Assembly (NCBI GenBank): GCA_002344795.1
Contig: DDUM01000054.1
Span: forward strand, 62,001 to 126,000
Origin: Flammeovirgaceae bacterium UBA2338
GTDB lineage: Bacteria; Bacteroidota; Bacteroidia; Cytophagales; Cyclobacteriaceae
Direction of reading: 5' to 3'
Length of the DNA: 64,000 nucleotides
The translations under genes were made by a program, and so were the position numbers. The first letter of the stretch is position 1; the number at the start of each line of letters is the position of its first letter. Of this stretch, positions 52,888 to 61,431 are shown in pieces. The notes beneath the pieces are model-generated. The model searched no databases. It had not been told where the DNA came from and was given only the letters and a program-made list of their open reading frames with translations.

Positions 52888-54273
52888 ATGAAAAATATAA
52901 AATATATAATACTTCTGAGTTTGGGCTTGTCACTCTCCATCTCAAGTTGCGAATACGGTGACGAGAATGTTGACCCAACAAGACAGGCCGATGTTAAATT
53001 GAACCTGATATTGCCTACTGCTATAACGCAAGCAGCTTATAATCAATCTTCCACAGCAGCTCGATTGTCTGGAATTTTGATGCAACACTTTTCTGGTTTT
53101 GATGCACAGCAAAATGATTTGGAGAACTACGTTATTGACGAAAATGCCTTAGATAATTTTTGGAATTTTGGTCTCTATGGTGGCGTGATGAAGGATGCTG
53201 TGGTGATGATTGAAAAGGGAACTGAAGAAGGGCAACCTTACTATGTAGGTATAGCCAAAATATTAATGGCAAATGCATTGGGTACAGGGACTTCAATATT
53301 TGGCGATATGCCCTATACAAAGGCTTTCTTAGGTACTAAAGACCTAAAGCCTGCCTATGACTCCCAAGAATCCATTTACAATTCCATTCAGACACTCTTG
53401 ACTGAAGCCATCACTGAATTAAGCAAGCCAGCTGTTGCTGGTGGGCCAGCAGCAGGTTCTGATTTGATTTTTAAGGGTGATGCTGCCAAATGGATTGCAA
53501 CTGCACATGCACTTAAGGCTCGCTATTTTATGCATCTGCAAAAAGTGAACAATAGCAATGCTTCCAGTGCTTTAGCTGAAATTGCCAGTGCTTTTACAAG
53601 TTCAGCCAATCAACCTGATTTTAAATGGGATGCCGCTTCTGCATTTTCAAATCCATATGCCTTGTTTGGTAGAGGACGTCCGAATACATTGGTAATTAAC
53701 CAAGGTTTTGTGACTAAATTGGCTGGGGACCCTCGTTTGAATTTGATTACCGATGGTACATCCTTCTATACAACCGCTACCGGCTTATTTTGGACAAAAA
53801 ACACAGCTCCTAGTCCTATAATTTCTTATACTGAATTGAAATTTATTGAAGCGGAAGCCTTGGCAAGAACAAGCTCCCTGGCCGCTGCACAAACTGCCTT
53901 CGTAGCAGCAGTTCAGTCTAGTATGAATTATATGGGTGTTAGCAGTGCAAATGCTGCGACTTACATTGCAGGTTTACCTGATTTGACTTCAATGTCTGTT
54001 ACAGGTGCTATATCAGCGATTATGGGTGAAAGTTATAAAGCATTGTATGGTCAGGCTGAGCTGGAGGTTTGGGTTAATTATAGGAGAACGGGCTTTCCAG
54101 CGCTTACGCCTAATCCAAATGGAGTCAAAGGAAACAACCCAAGTGGTGCAATTCCTAAAAGAATAACGTATGCTCAAAATGAAAGGATTACAAACGCTGA
54201 AAATTTAGCAGCTGCGATAGCAAATCAGGGGGCAAACAATAACCTGGATGTTCCTTTATGGGCGTTCAAATGA
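52888..54273 (+). CDS. SusD/RagB-family nutrient-binding outer-membrane lipoprotein
   Basis: Surface lipoprotein of 461 residues (lipobox SISSC, Cys21) that caps the SusC-like transporter and captures its ligand. It has the helical TPR-like core of the 'SusD-like 2' group: QAAYNQSSTAARLSGILMQH, ALGTGTSIFGDMPYTKAF, KWIATAHALKARYFMHLQK, YTELKFIEAEALAR and the C-terminal RRTGFPALTPNPNG. Such members are often linked to small peptides or non-starch substrates, but no substrate is proven here. Confidence 0.93.
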   Translation: MKNIKYIILLSLGLSLSISSCEYGDENVDPTRQADVKLNLILPTAITQAAYNQSSTAARLSGILMQHFSGFDAQQNDLENYVIDENALDNFWNFGLYGGVMKDAVVMIEKGTEEGQPYYVGIAKILMANALGTGTSIFGDMPYTKAFLGTKDLKPAYDSQESIYNSIQTLLTEAITELSKPAVAGGPAAGSDLIFKGDAAKWIATAHALKARYFMHLQKVNNSNASSALAEIASAFTSSANQPDFKWDAASAFSNPYALFGRGRPNTLVINQGFVTKLAGDPRLNLITDGTSFYTTATGLFWTKNTAPSPIISYTELKFIEAEALARTSSLAAAQTAFVAAVQSSMNYMGVSSANAATYIAGLPDLTSMSVTGAISAIMGESYKALYGQAELEVWVNYRRTGFPALTPNPNGVKGNNPSGAIPKRITYAQNERITNAENLAAAIANQGANNNLDVPLWAFK

Positions 54274-54317
54274 TAATTATTGATTAGAATATTTTATTTA
54301 TTGATATGATTATAAAT

Positions 54318-55133
54318 ATGAAGAACATATTCAAAAGTGGATTCTTATCACTGGCATTGATGCTTATAATTAGTGCCTGTGGTGACGAACCTTACGATGT
54401 TGCAGATGGCGGTTCATTAGGCGCTATTATGGCACCTGTTACTGATGTTACTTTTTTAGGAGGCATATCTACCGGTGTTGATGTGGCTTTAAATAAATTT
54501 GCTAATGAAGGAGTAACTGTTACTGCAGTAAATGTCACGAAGCAGTTGTTGACTACTGGTGGAAATTCGGATCCGGTTAAATACGCAATTACGGGAGATA
54601 CATTTACTCAGACCGTCTCTGAATTGTATGCCGATGTACCGGTAGGAGGTGTTGTTCAAAGCAATTCTACCTTGACCCCAGGTGATAAATGGGAATTATC
54701 GTATAGTATGTCTTTGGCGGATGGTCGTACCATGGCTATTGGAACAAAAACTAAAATTACTTTTCTATGCGCACCCTATCCGGGTGTTTGGACTATAGAG
54801 ATGCATGATTCCTTTGGTGATGGTTGGCAAACCAATGACGGTAATGGTGGAAATGGAATTCAGATTACCCTGAATAAAACAACTGTGTTAGAGGTGGGAT
54901 TATGCAGCCCTTATCAGCCAAGTCCTTTTACTTGTACACCTGGTGTTTCGAATGGAACGGCAACCATTACAATCCCTAATGGAACACAAGAAGCATCCTG
55001 GTTCTTCCCAGGAGATAGGTGGGGCGAAATTTCATTTGAAATTTATGGACCAACCGGAGCCTTAGTTTTTGCTAGTGGTGCTCCGGGTGCTCAGGGTGCT
55101 GGAATTTTACCTGTAATTCTTTGCGCTCCATAA
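54318..55133 (+). CDS. Lipoprotein of the SusCD operon, SusE-like position
   Basis: Lipoprotein of 271 residues from the ATG at 54318 (an ATG 4 codons earlier also exists), lipobox ISAC (Cys21). After a short N-terminal beta domain (about 30-140) it has a C-terminal domain with PGVWTIEMHDSFGDGWQTND, a pattern also seen in secreted Bacteroidota proteins, rich in Gly and Cys (four Cys). It is the third gene of the operon, the usual place for an additional surface binding lipoprotein. No enzyme motif seen. Confidence 0.75.
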   Translation: MKNIFKSGFLSLALMLIISACGDEPYDVADGGSLGAIMAPVTDVTFLGGISTGVDVALNKFANEGVTVTAVNVTKQLLTTGGNSDPVKYAITGDTFTQTVSELYADVPVGGVVQSNSTLTPGDKWELSYSMSLADGRTMAIGTKTKITFLCAPYPGVWTIEMHDSFGDGWQTNDGNGGNGIQITLNKTTVLEVGLCSPYQPSPFTCTPGVSNGTATITIPNGTQEASWFFPGDRWGEISFEIYGPTGALVFASGAPGAQGAGILPVILCAP

Positions 55134-55228
55134 ATTGGATAAATGATGTTGAACATTAACCTCATCATTTCAGCTGGAACCATTCAGTTGAACTTGTGCA
55201 ATGAATAAAAGTAGGGGTTAAGACGTAG

Positions 55229-55266
55229 AAAGCCATCCGGATAGTTCGGATGGTTTTTCTTTTTTC
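55229..55266 (+). terminator. Intrinsic terminator after SusCD operon
   Basis: AAGCCATCCG pairs with CGGATGGTTT (one G-T pair, 7-base loop, stem 55230-55256), followed by TTTTCTTTTTTC. It lies 96 bases after the third gene and ends the operon. Confidence 0.8.
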
Positions 55267-55376
55267 TTGAATAAGCATGTATAAAGCGCAAATAAAAAAA
55301 GTGATAGCACCTTGTCAAGGGTGAATTATTTATTGGGAGGTACTTCAATCAAAACAGTGGTTAACAAGTATAGCAT

Positions 55377-55988
55377 ATGAAGACAATCAGAGAATATTCA
55401 TTAGCTTTTGTACTTGCATCGTTCTTGTTGGTGTCGGGGTGCGATTCGGAAACTAAAACAATTGTTTGTAACTGCGAAGGAACATTGACAATGTTTGAGA
55501 ATTATAGAGGCATTGTTGCCTTTAGTAGAACTGATCAGTTTATTATTGTTTCAGATCAGCTAGGATTTGTTGTCCCTTGCGAGGGATTTGATTCTGCCAT
55601 GATGATTGATGGTGAAAAGATTATATTCTCAGGAACCTACATTTCAAACTGCACCGAATATAATACCTCATACGGCATTAACACATTTAATGTTCAATTG
55701 TCAAGCATTGAGCGTTCAGATACTATTTACAGCAAACCGCCCTTAAAAATTGAAATAATTAAATCAGAAGACTATGGTTACCCAGTTGGATTCGGTTATC
55801 GCTTGGAATATAAAAATACCTTTAAAATTTTACAGCCGTTTTTGCCTGGGGTCGGAGGATTCGTTCCGTTTTCGACTAGTGCGGATGCATTTAAGATAGC
55901 TGTCAAAACAGGTTATCGATTAAGTAAAATAAATGACTTGCCATCAACCCCGTTTACTGACCTTTACTATTTACGAATTATTAATTAG
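55377..55988 (+). CDS. Lipoprotein of unknown function
   Basis: Protein of 203 residues with lipobox VSGC (Cys22). The mature part is beta-rich, with Cys residues at VCNCEG, VPCEGF and SNCTEY. No family recognised. It begins the accessory patch of secreted proteins that runs to about 61.4 kb and is not similar to the other genes there. Confidence 0.65.
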   Translation: MKTIREYSLAFVLASFLLVSGCDSETKTIVCNCEGTLTMFENYRGIVAFSRTDQFIIVSDQLGFVVPCEGFDSAMMIDGEKIIFSGTYISNCTEYNTSYGINTFNVQLSSIERSDTIYSKPPLKIEIIKSEDYGYPVGFGYRLEYKNTFKILQPFLPGVGGFVPFSTSADAFKIAVKTGYRLSKINDLPSTPFTDLYYLRIIN

Positions 55989-56003
55989 TCACATACACGA
56001 GAA

Positions 56004-56106
56004 ATTAATATTCAGTTGGACTATCAAACCCACTCAATAAGGTAACTATTCAAGCCGTTGTAACTTATTTTGACAGCGGAGGCGCTTGCGCTTCACCTGA
56101 AAAACA
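56004..56106 (+). pseudogene. Fragment of a PKD-like secreted-protein gene
   Basis: Translating 56011-56034 gives FSWTIKPT and, after a slip of one base (c at 56035), 56036-56106 gives NKVTIQAVVTYFDSGGACAS followed by PEK. This aligns with ISWDDRKPNKVTLQAVIQYF plus GSGSCASPE in the intact protein at 56800-58146. The surrounding sequence has no matching frame, so this is the remnant of a lost paralog. It runs straight into the next barrel gene. Confidence 0.75.
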
Positions 56107-56114
56107 ACAAATGC

Positions 56115-56793
56115 ATGAAAGATCTTAAATGTCTTGTACTTCTAATGATACTTTTGGGATTCACGATCTCATCCTCAGCACAATCATTTATTTCAGAAGT
56201 TGAAATATTTGGTGGTACATCTCACAGTTATCTTAGGTGGGACTTCCCATACAGGCAAAACTTGAATTTATCATTCGTAGGTGGAATTGGTGTAACTCAC
56301 ATTGTTAGAGAACGAATCGAAATTGATGCCAAAATTATGGTTGAGGAAAAAGGTTTCCAAACTGATTATGTAGAGACGCTTTTTGATGCCAATAACAATG
56401 CAATAACATCACGATATATTCAATCTGGTCAACTAAGGTATACAACACTAGTCCTTATGCCTAGGATATTATTGGACAATAGAAATCATTTTTTTACTGG
56501 TATAGGATCTTATTTTTCATTGTTGAATAGAGCGAGCGAAACCAGTGGAAAGGTTTTCAATAGATGGGTCTCAGTTCTCATTCAATCATACAGAAACCAC
56601 TAAAAACTTTAGATCGTTTGACTTTGGTATTTCTGCTGCCATTGGGTACAAAAGGCCTTTGGGTACTAAGTTTGGAATAACAAGTCAACTCTTCCTGAAT
56701 TGGGGACTCACCAATATTTCAGACCTTCCACTTAGTGCCACTAAAATTAGAAACGTTTCAATGTCACTTTTAATTGGACTAAACATAAATTAA
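56115..56793 (+). pseudogene. PorT-like outer-membrane beta-barrel gene, broken by a frameshift
   Basis: The first part (MKDLKCLVLLMILLGFTISS signal, then FISEVEIFGGTS and barrel strands) runs in frame to about residue 147. At the T4 run 56554-56557 the frame must shift so that the protein continues SIDGSQFSFNHTETTKNFRS, through FGISAAIGYKRPLG, to the C-terminal SMSLLIGLNIN ending at 56793. Read together this is about 226 residues of a typical small barrel. Either one T too many or two missing explains it. A real mutation, a sequencing error in the T run or recoding are all possible. A decayed copy of the same gene lies at 61062-61381. Confidence 0.8.
56146..56210 (+). repeat. 65-bp direct repeat, copy 1
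   Basis: Identical over 65 bases to 61096-61160; it covers the end of the signal peptide and the start of the mature barrel protein. Flanking sequence diverges, with one further mismatch over the 7 bases before it. Signal-peptide identity at the DNA level indicates recent duplication or gene conversion. Confidence 0.9.
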
Positions 56794-56799
56794 CGAACC

Positions 56800-58146
56800 A
56801 TGAAACTTATAAAAAAAAATCTCGTACTGGCCGTAATCTCGTCCGGTTTTTGTTCTCAAGCGCAACCAATAATCACTTCACAAGTTGGTGCGCTAACTCT
56901 GGTCTGCCCTGGGGCCCCAATTAGGTATGAGATAAATTCTTCGGGATCTAGTTTTTGTCAGGTGAATTGGACAATTACAGATGGATCTGGGAGCTACCAG
57001 TTTGGAAGTACTAGTACTTCCTCTATAATTTTTATTTCATGGGACGATCGAAAACCAAACAAAGTTACCCTTCAGGCGGTTATCCAGTACTTTGATCCGA
57101 ATGGTTCGGGTTCGTGCGCCAGTCCGGAAACAATTACACGCACCTTTACCCACGTCCTTCGTTCAGTATTTGGAGAAACGATTACAGCGGGGACACTTCC
57201 TGCAGTTCCTTATTGTAATACATCAGCAGTAAATGTCTTGGTGAATCATATGTATATACAAAATACTGGGGGCATTGCCGAGCCCCCATTGGCCGAAGTG
57301 AATAACTATCAATGGATTCTGCCTACCGGCTGGAAAGAAGTAGGAGGGGCATCTGGAACGGTTTATACTAACGCAAATGCAATTGCGATAGAACCGATCA
57401 ATCCAAGTGGAAATTGCTCCGCAGGAGGGAATATTTTGGTGAGAGGAATAGCAGGCCTAACCAGCTGTGCAGGACTATTGGTAAGTCAGAGCTATCAAAA
57501 AACAATTCCACTTAACAGGACACCATCTTTTACAATATCCGCTTCTGGTGGATATACTGGCCAACAGCAGTGTGGTCAAACAACCCCAGTAACTTTTTCA
57601 GTTCCCGCTCAATCCTGTGCCTCAAGTTACACATGGAATTTCCCATCCGGCTGGAGTGGATCATCCACCTCTAACTCCATTGTATTAACTCCAAGTGGAG
57701 GCGCAAATGTGGCAGGTTCAATCACTGTGACGACAAGTGTAAACAATGGATTATGCACGTTAGCTTCACCACAATTTACTATTTCTTATAGCAATCCCAC
57801 ACTTTCAATATCAAGTGGTAGTCCTGTATGCACAACCGGAAGCACTTTTACACTGAACAACGTTCCTCCAGGTTCATCTGTTAGCTGGCAAGCAAGCCCG
57901 TCTTCATTATTTAGTAGCAGCTCTGGGAGTGGAGCAAGTGCATTCTTGACTGCTCTTTCATCAAAAAGTAGTGGTGCCGGAGATATTACCTTTTATGTCA
58001 GTAATCCAGGATGTAACCTAAATGCAATAGTGCCTGGCTCTCTTTGGGTGGGTAAGCCTTCAGGTGTTATTACTAATCCCACAGGTGTACCAGCCGTTGA
58101 GGCCAATTTAGGTAGCTGGGTTGTATTTTGGGCTATAATAACATAA
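56800..58146 (+). CDS. PKD/Ig-like secreted protein, C-terminally truncated (no sorting domain)
   Basis: Exported protein of 448 residues with signal ending near SQAQ. The rest consists of Ser/Gly/Thr-rich PKD or Ig-like repeats (VNWTITDGSGSYQFGS, YQWILPTGWKEVGG, YTWNFPSGWSGSS). It stops at WAIIT inside a module (WVGKPSGVITNPTGVPAVEA) that the protein at 58949-61039 continues for another 130 residues into a T9SS sorting domain. Without that domain it is unlikely to be exported by the T9SS. The stop codon overlaps the next start (TAATG). It may be a degraded gene that is still open. Confidence 0.7.
   Translation: MKLIKKNLVLAVISSGFCSQAQPIITSQVGALTLVCPGAPIRYEINSSGSSFCQVNWTITDGSGSYQFGSTSTSSIIFISWDDRKPNKVTLQAVIQYFDPNGSGSCASPETITRTFTHVLRSVFGETITAGTLPAVPYCNTSAVNVLVNHMYIQNTGGIAEPPLAEVNNYQWILPTGWKEVGGASGTVYTNANAIAIEPINPSGNCSAGGNILVRGIAGLTSCAGLLVSQSYQKTIPLNRTPSFTISASGGYTGQQQCGQTTPVTFSVPAQSCASSYTWNFPSGWSGSSTSNSIVLTPSGGANVAGSITVTTSVNNGLCTLASPQFTISYSNPTLSISSGSPVCTTGSTFTLNNVPPGSSVSWQASPSSLFSSSSGSGASAFLTALSSKSSGAGDITFYVSNPGCNLNAIVPGSLWVGKPSGVITNPTGVPAVEANLGSWVVFWAIIT
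58045..58133 (+). repeat. 89-bp PKD-module repeat, copy 1
   Basis: Matches 60485-60573 with about 15 differences by eye (roughly 83% identity); both encode WVGKPSGVITNP(T/S)GVPAVE and the following residues. In this copy homology stops abruptly at 58133, four codons before the stop, consistent with a recombination junction. Confidence 0.8.
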
Positions 58147-58931
58147 TGAAGGTCTGTTCGGAAAATAAAGGAATTTCATGGTATCAAGAAAGAATCGTAG
58201 ATGCATCAAGTGCTAATCTGGGATTGGTAATTTTATTTTTTTTGACTTGCATAACTTCGCTTTATGCATTCGGACAGAATGGCTTTGCGCTTTCAGCCCC
58301 AGTGATTTACAGCAAAGTTGAAGCACCAAATAACTGGAGTCCTCCAACTGCTGTCAATCGACTAAATCAATTCAATGGGACATCAATAGGATACGGGATA
58401 AATTTGAATTACTCGTTTCGACCAACTTTTATTACCAAAAACCAACATTTCTTTTTGAATATTGGAGCTGGTTATTATAATCAACGATTCGACTTAGAAA
58501 GGCCATTCGATTATGTCTCGCCACTGCTGCCCATATTCTATACTGATTTATACTCTTACTATTGCTGGCAATTGTCAGCAGGATTAACTTACAATTATCC
58601 GCTGTCCAAAAATTATTTTCTGTCAGGTAATTTAAGTTATAACAAGCTAAATTCATTTCGACAGGAATATACCCCAACTTCTAACCACGGTTATGGTGAA
58701 CTAACTCAAGTCAATCATAATCGAATAGATTTTGGTAACACTCTAGTCCTTGCAATCGGCCTTAATAGGAACTTAGGAAATGGATTTTTACTAGGACTAA
58801 ATGTTTTGGTGCCTTTGTATATTCGTTGGCGTAATGATAAAATCTTTAAAGATGACCCAACGGAATTTTCACATCCAAAATTTAGTTTGGGCTCCAGCAT
58901 AAGTATAACCTATCGTTTAAAAAATATTTAA
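58146..58931 (+). CDS. Small outer-membrane beta-barrel protein
   Basis: Protein of 261 residues from the ATG at 58146, which overlaps the upstream stop. The hydrophobic signal (LGLVILFFLTCITSLYAFGQ) starts only at about residue 27, unusually far in. The original start may have been lost or a later non-ATG start may be used. The mature part has barrel strands (GYGINLNYSFRPTF, FFLNIGAGYYNQRF, FLLGLNVLVPLYIRW, SSISITYRLKNI). No close similarity to the other barrels here. It precedes the protease gene by 17 bases, so co-transcription is likely. Confidence 0.72.
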   Translation: MKVCSENKGISWYQERIVDASSANLGLVILFFLTCITSLYAFGQNGFALSAPVIYSKVEAPNNWSPPTAVNRLNQFNGTSIGYGINLNYSFRPTFITKNQHFFLNIGAGYYNQRFDLERPFDYVSPLLPIFYTDLYSYYCWQLSAGLTYNYPLSKNYFLSGNLSYNKLNSFRQEYTPTSNHGYGELTQVNHNRIDFGNTLVLAIGLNRNLGNGFLLGLNVLVPLYIRWRNDKIFKDDPTEFSHPKFSLGSSISITYRLKNI

Positions 58932-58948
58932 CTTCTAAAACATGAAAC

Positions 58949-61039
58949 ATGAGACCAATTTTACTTCTGACCTTGTTCCTTGCCTCTTTGAATTTTGCAA
59001 AGGCGCAAGTAAAAACAAATTTTAACAATGCTGAGGTAATAACTGCCAAGGGAAAATTCGATAAAAATTATCTGACAAAATCACCTCACACAATCCCAGC
59101 CAAGGATATCAAGGCTCTCCTTGAAAGAGAATCTCTAGAGAATAAATCCGGAGAGCCGAAACCGTTTAAGATTGCTGAGGCCGTAAAAGTTGATATTGAT
59201 GTTGTAAAAGAGGCTGCATGGGTGGAGGAAGTAGGATTTGCACATGGAAAATATACTATTGTTGCAAGTGGCGCAAAATCCATCAGCGCAAACTTCGATC
59301 GATTCAAACTTCCAAGGGGATCGGAATTGTATGTTTACAGTGCGAATGGAGAGATGATCACTGGCCCCGTAACAGAGAATGAAAACAATGAGAATAATTT
59401 TTGGGGTACATGGGTCTATAAAGGCGAGGCGCTAACAGTTGATTTTAAAACCCCTATTGAAAGTAAATCAGAAATCAAACTTCATATCTCAAGCATAGCT
59501 TATGGATACAAAGAACTTTATGTCAATAATTTTGGGGAGTCTGCCGCTTGTAATATAAATGTGTTATGCATACAGGGTAATGGTTGGGAAAACGAGCGAA
59601 ATTCAGTAGCTCTGATATTGGATGCCAACAGCATAGCATTGTGTACCGGAGCATTAATCAACAACACCTGTAATTTTAACACACTAAATTTTTTAACCGC
59701 AAATCATTGTTTTGATGGGAACCCTGCAAATTGGAAATTTACTTTTCAAGCTTGGAGCTCAACTTGCAATCCATCCCAAAATGCCAACGGAGTTACCTTA
59801 AACGGTTCTACTTTAAGAGCGCGTAATGCAGCTAGCGATTTTTGTTTAGTTGAATTAAACCAAATGCCCCCTGCAAATTCAAATATCACGTTTGCTGGAT
59901 GGAATAGGAATCCCGCTGCTGCCTTAAATACGGTGGGAATTCACCATCCTGCTGGGGACGTTATGAAAATTGCAATTGACGCAAATCCCCCTGTAGCTGT
60001 GGCATGGTTTACAGGGGCGACAAACCATTGGAGGGCTCATTTTCAACAAGGGACTGTCCAGCCTGGATCATCTGGATCTCCACTATTTGATCAAAATCAT
60101 AGAATAATTGGCCAACTACACGGAGATCAAAATAATCAAGGAAATTACTGCACTCAACAAATCGGTGAATATGGTAGATTTGATGTTTCATGGGTGGGGG
60201 GTGGAACGAACGATACAAGACTAAGTAACTGGCTTGATCCAAATAATACGGGGGCATTGACTACAGACACTCGAGGAAATGAAATAACAGGACCTGCACT
60301 TGTTTGTACAACTGCAAACTATACTTTTGATGGGCAAGTAACATGGTCATCGAGCAATCCAAATGGATTAAACATTAATTCCACAACGGGGGCAGCCACA
60401 CGCGTTAACAAATTCAATGGTCAGGTTACCATTACGGCAACTATAAATAGTGGTTGTGGAGGCGTAAATGTTGATAGGACTATCTGGGTAGGTAAACCAT
60501 CAGGTGTTATCACCAATCCCTCAGGTGTGCCAGCTGTTGAGGCGAACATAGGCAATTGGGTTGTATTATGGGCAACCTCAACTCCAGGTGCCACAACCAG
60601 TTCGCTAAATTGGTGGACCAATAATGCAGCGGCTCTTAATTTAAATGTAGGTTATGGAAATTGTTCGGTGGAATGCTTACAAGCAGGTTATAACTTTATC
60701 TATGTAACTTCCAGCAATGCCTGTGGTACCAATTTGGTTCGTCAAATACCGATCAGCGTTACATCTGGCGGTTGTCAAAATCCACCTTGCAATCCCATGT
60801 TCGTATCCCCGAACCCCTCATCCTCATATTTCGAAGTAAGCCTTGATTTGACACGTGAAGAATATACGAAAGGGTACGATGTTAAACTATATGATAGCAA
60901 CCAAATGAATTTGGTATATCAAACTACCTCTACCGAACCGATAATAAGGATTGAGACATTGAGCCTCAAAAAGGGGATGTATATACTACAAATGACGACC
61001 TACAAACAGGTGATTACAGACAGGGTTTTAATTGAATGA
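58949..61039 (+). CDS. Secreted lysyl-endopeptidase-like serine protease with T9SS sorting domain
   Basis: Exported S1-family protease of 696 residues. Signal ends at AKAQ; a pro-region follows (about 20-190). The trypsin-like domain (about 200-430) has catalytic His253 (TANHCF), Asp297 (ASDFCLVEL) and Ser375 (GSSGSP), with several Cys pairs, as in Lys-specific endopeptidases. A PKD-like linker (about 445-605, including WVGKPSGVITNPSGVPAVEA) leads to a type A sorting domain (about 615-696: VSPNPSSSYFEVS, KGMYILQM). Predicted to be secreted through the outer membrane and anchored or released. The shared linker ties it to the truncated gene at 56800. Confidence 0.87.
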   Translation: MRPILLLTLFLASLNFAKAQVKTNFNNAEVITAKGKFDKNYLTKSPHTIPAKDIKALLERESLENKSGEPKPFKIAEAVKVDIDVVKEAAWVEEVGFAHGKYTIVASGAKSISANFDRFKLPRGSELYVYSANGEMITGPVTENENNENNFWGTWVYKGEALTVDFKTPIESKSEIKLHISSIAYGYKELYVNNFGESAACNINVLCIQGNGWENERNSVALILDANSIALCTGALINNTCNFNTLNFLTANHCFDGNPANWKFTFQAWSSTCNPSQNANGVTLNGSTLRARNAASDFCLVELNQMPPANSNITFAGWNRNPAAALNTVGIHHPAGDVMKIAIDANPPVAVAWFTGATNHWRAHFQQGTVQPGSSGSPLFDQNHRIIGQLHGDQNNQGNYCTQQIGEYGRFDVSWVGGGTNDTRLSNWLDPNNTGALTTDTRGNEITGPALVCTTANYTFDGQVTWSSSNPNGLNINSTTGAATRVNKFNGQVTITATINSGCGGVNVDRTIWVGKPSGVITNPSGVPAVEANIGNWVVLWATSTPGATTSSLNWWTNNAAALNLNVGYGNCSVECLQAGYNFIYVTSSNACGTNLVRQIPISVTSGGCQNPPCNPMFVSPNPSSSYFEVSLDLTREEYTKGYDVKLYDSNQMNLVYQTTSTEPIIRIETLSLKKGMYILQMTTYKQVITDRVLIE
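60485..60573 (+). repeat. 89-bp PKD-module repeat, copy 2
   Basis: Second copy of the module at 58045-58133. Here it reads through into the rest of the linker and the sorting domain, so this is probably the complete version. Confidence 0.8.
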
Positions 61040-61061
61040 TTTATTGAGGCTCAAGCTTAGA

Positions 61062-61381
61062 TTGACGAAAGATATTAAATGCCCTATCCTTCTAGTGATA
61101 CTTTTGGGATTCACGATCTCATCCTCAGCACAATCATTTATTTCAGAAGTTGAAATATTTGCAGGGCCATCATTACTTTCTATTCGAGATAACAATCAAT
61201 ATAAGAAATATGGGGAGATTAAGATTGGGTATTCCTTTGGAGCAGGATTGGTTCATAAAATCAGCAAAGTTGGGCTGTCAATACCCTGATAGGTTTTGAG
61301 AGAAAGGGATATAACAAGAACCATTATAAAAAGGATCCCCCTCTTTTGCCGAATGACCAATTACCTATAGAGAATATCTAA
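61062..61381 (+). pseudogene. Decayed second copy of the PorT-like barrel gene
   Basis: Three lesions are visible. The start ATG of the first copy (ATGAAAGAT) is ACGAAAGAT here (61065), leaving at best TTG. A one-base deletion near 61269-61271 breaks the frame, so it ends early at VGLSIP; in the other frame it resumes as WAVNTLIGFERKGYNKNHYK. The C-terminal half is then missing, with a stop at 61379-61381. It shares a 65-bp identical block with 56146-56210. Confidence 0.85.
61096..61160 (+). repeat. 65-bp direct repeat, copy 2
   Basis: Identical to 56146-56210 about 4.95 kb away; encodes the same signal-peptide end and QSFISEVEIF. It could seed deletion of everything between the two copies. 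Confidence 0.9.
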
Positions 61382-61431
61382 AAATTCGACTATTTTGACT
61401 CTTTGTAATTTTTAAAGAATCTTTACAAGGA

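Noticed and set aside
56070..56114. N-terminal extension of the barrel gene from 56070
   Set aside because: This stretch is the out-of-frame PKD-gene fossil. The signal peptide begins at 56115.
56554..56557. Programmed ribosomal frameshift in the barrel gene
   Set aside because: There is no canonical slippery heptamer with a downstream pseudoknot, and a second copy of the gene nearby is clearly decaying, so simple mutation or a read error is more likely.
56545..56793. Separate small protein starting at GTG 56545
   Set aside because: It is the C-terminal half of the barrel gene that starts at 56115, continued in another frame; its last strands complete the barrel.
56115..61381. Barrels as PorP/SprF-family partners of type B T9SS substrates
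   Set aside because: The barrels are shorter and lack recognisable PorP/SprF motifs, and the protease sorting domain is of type A character.
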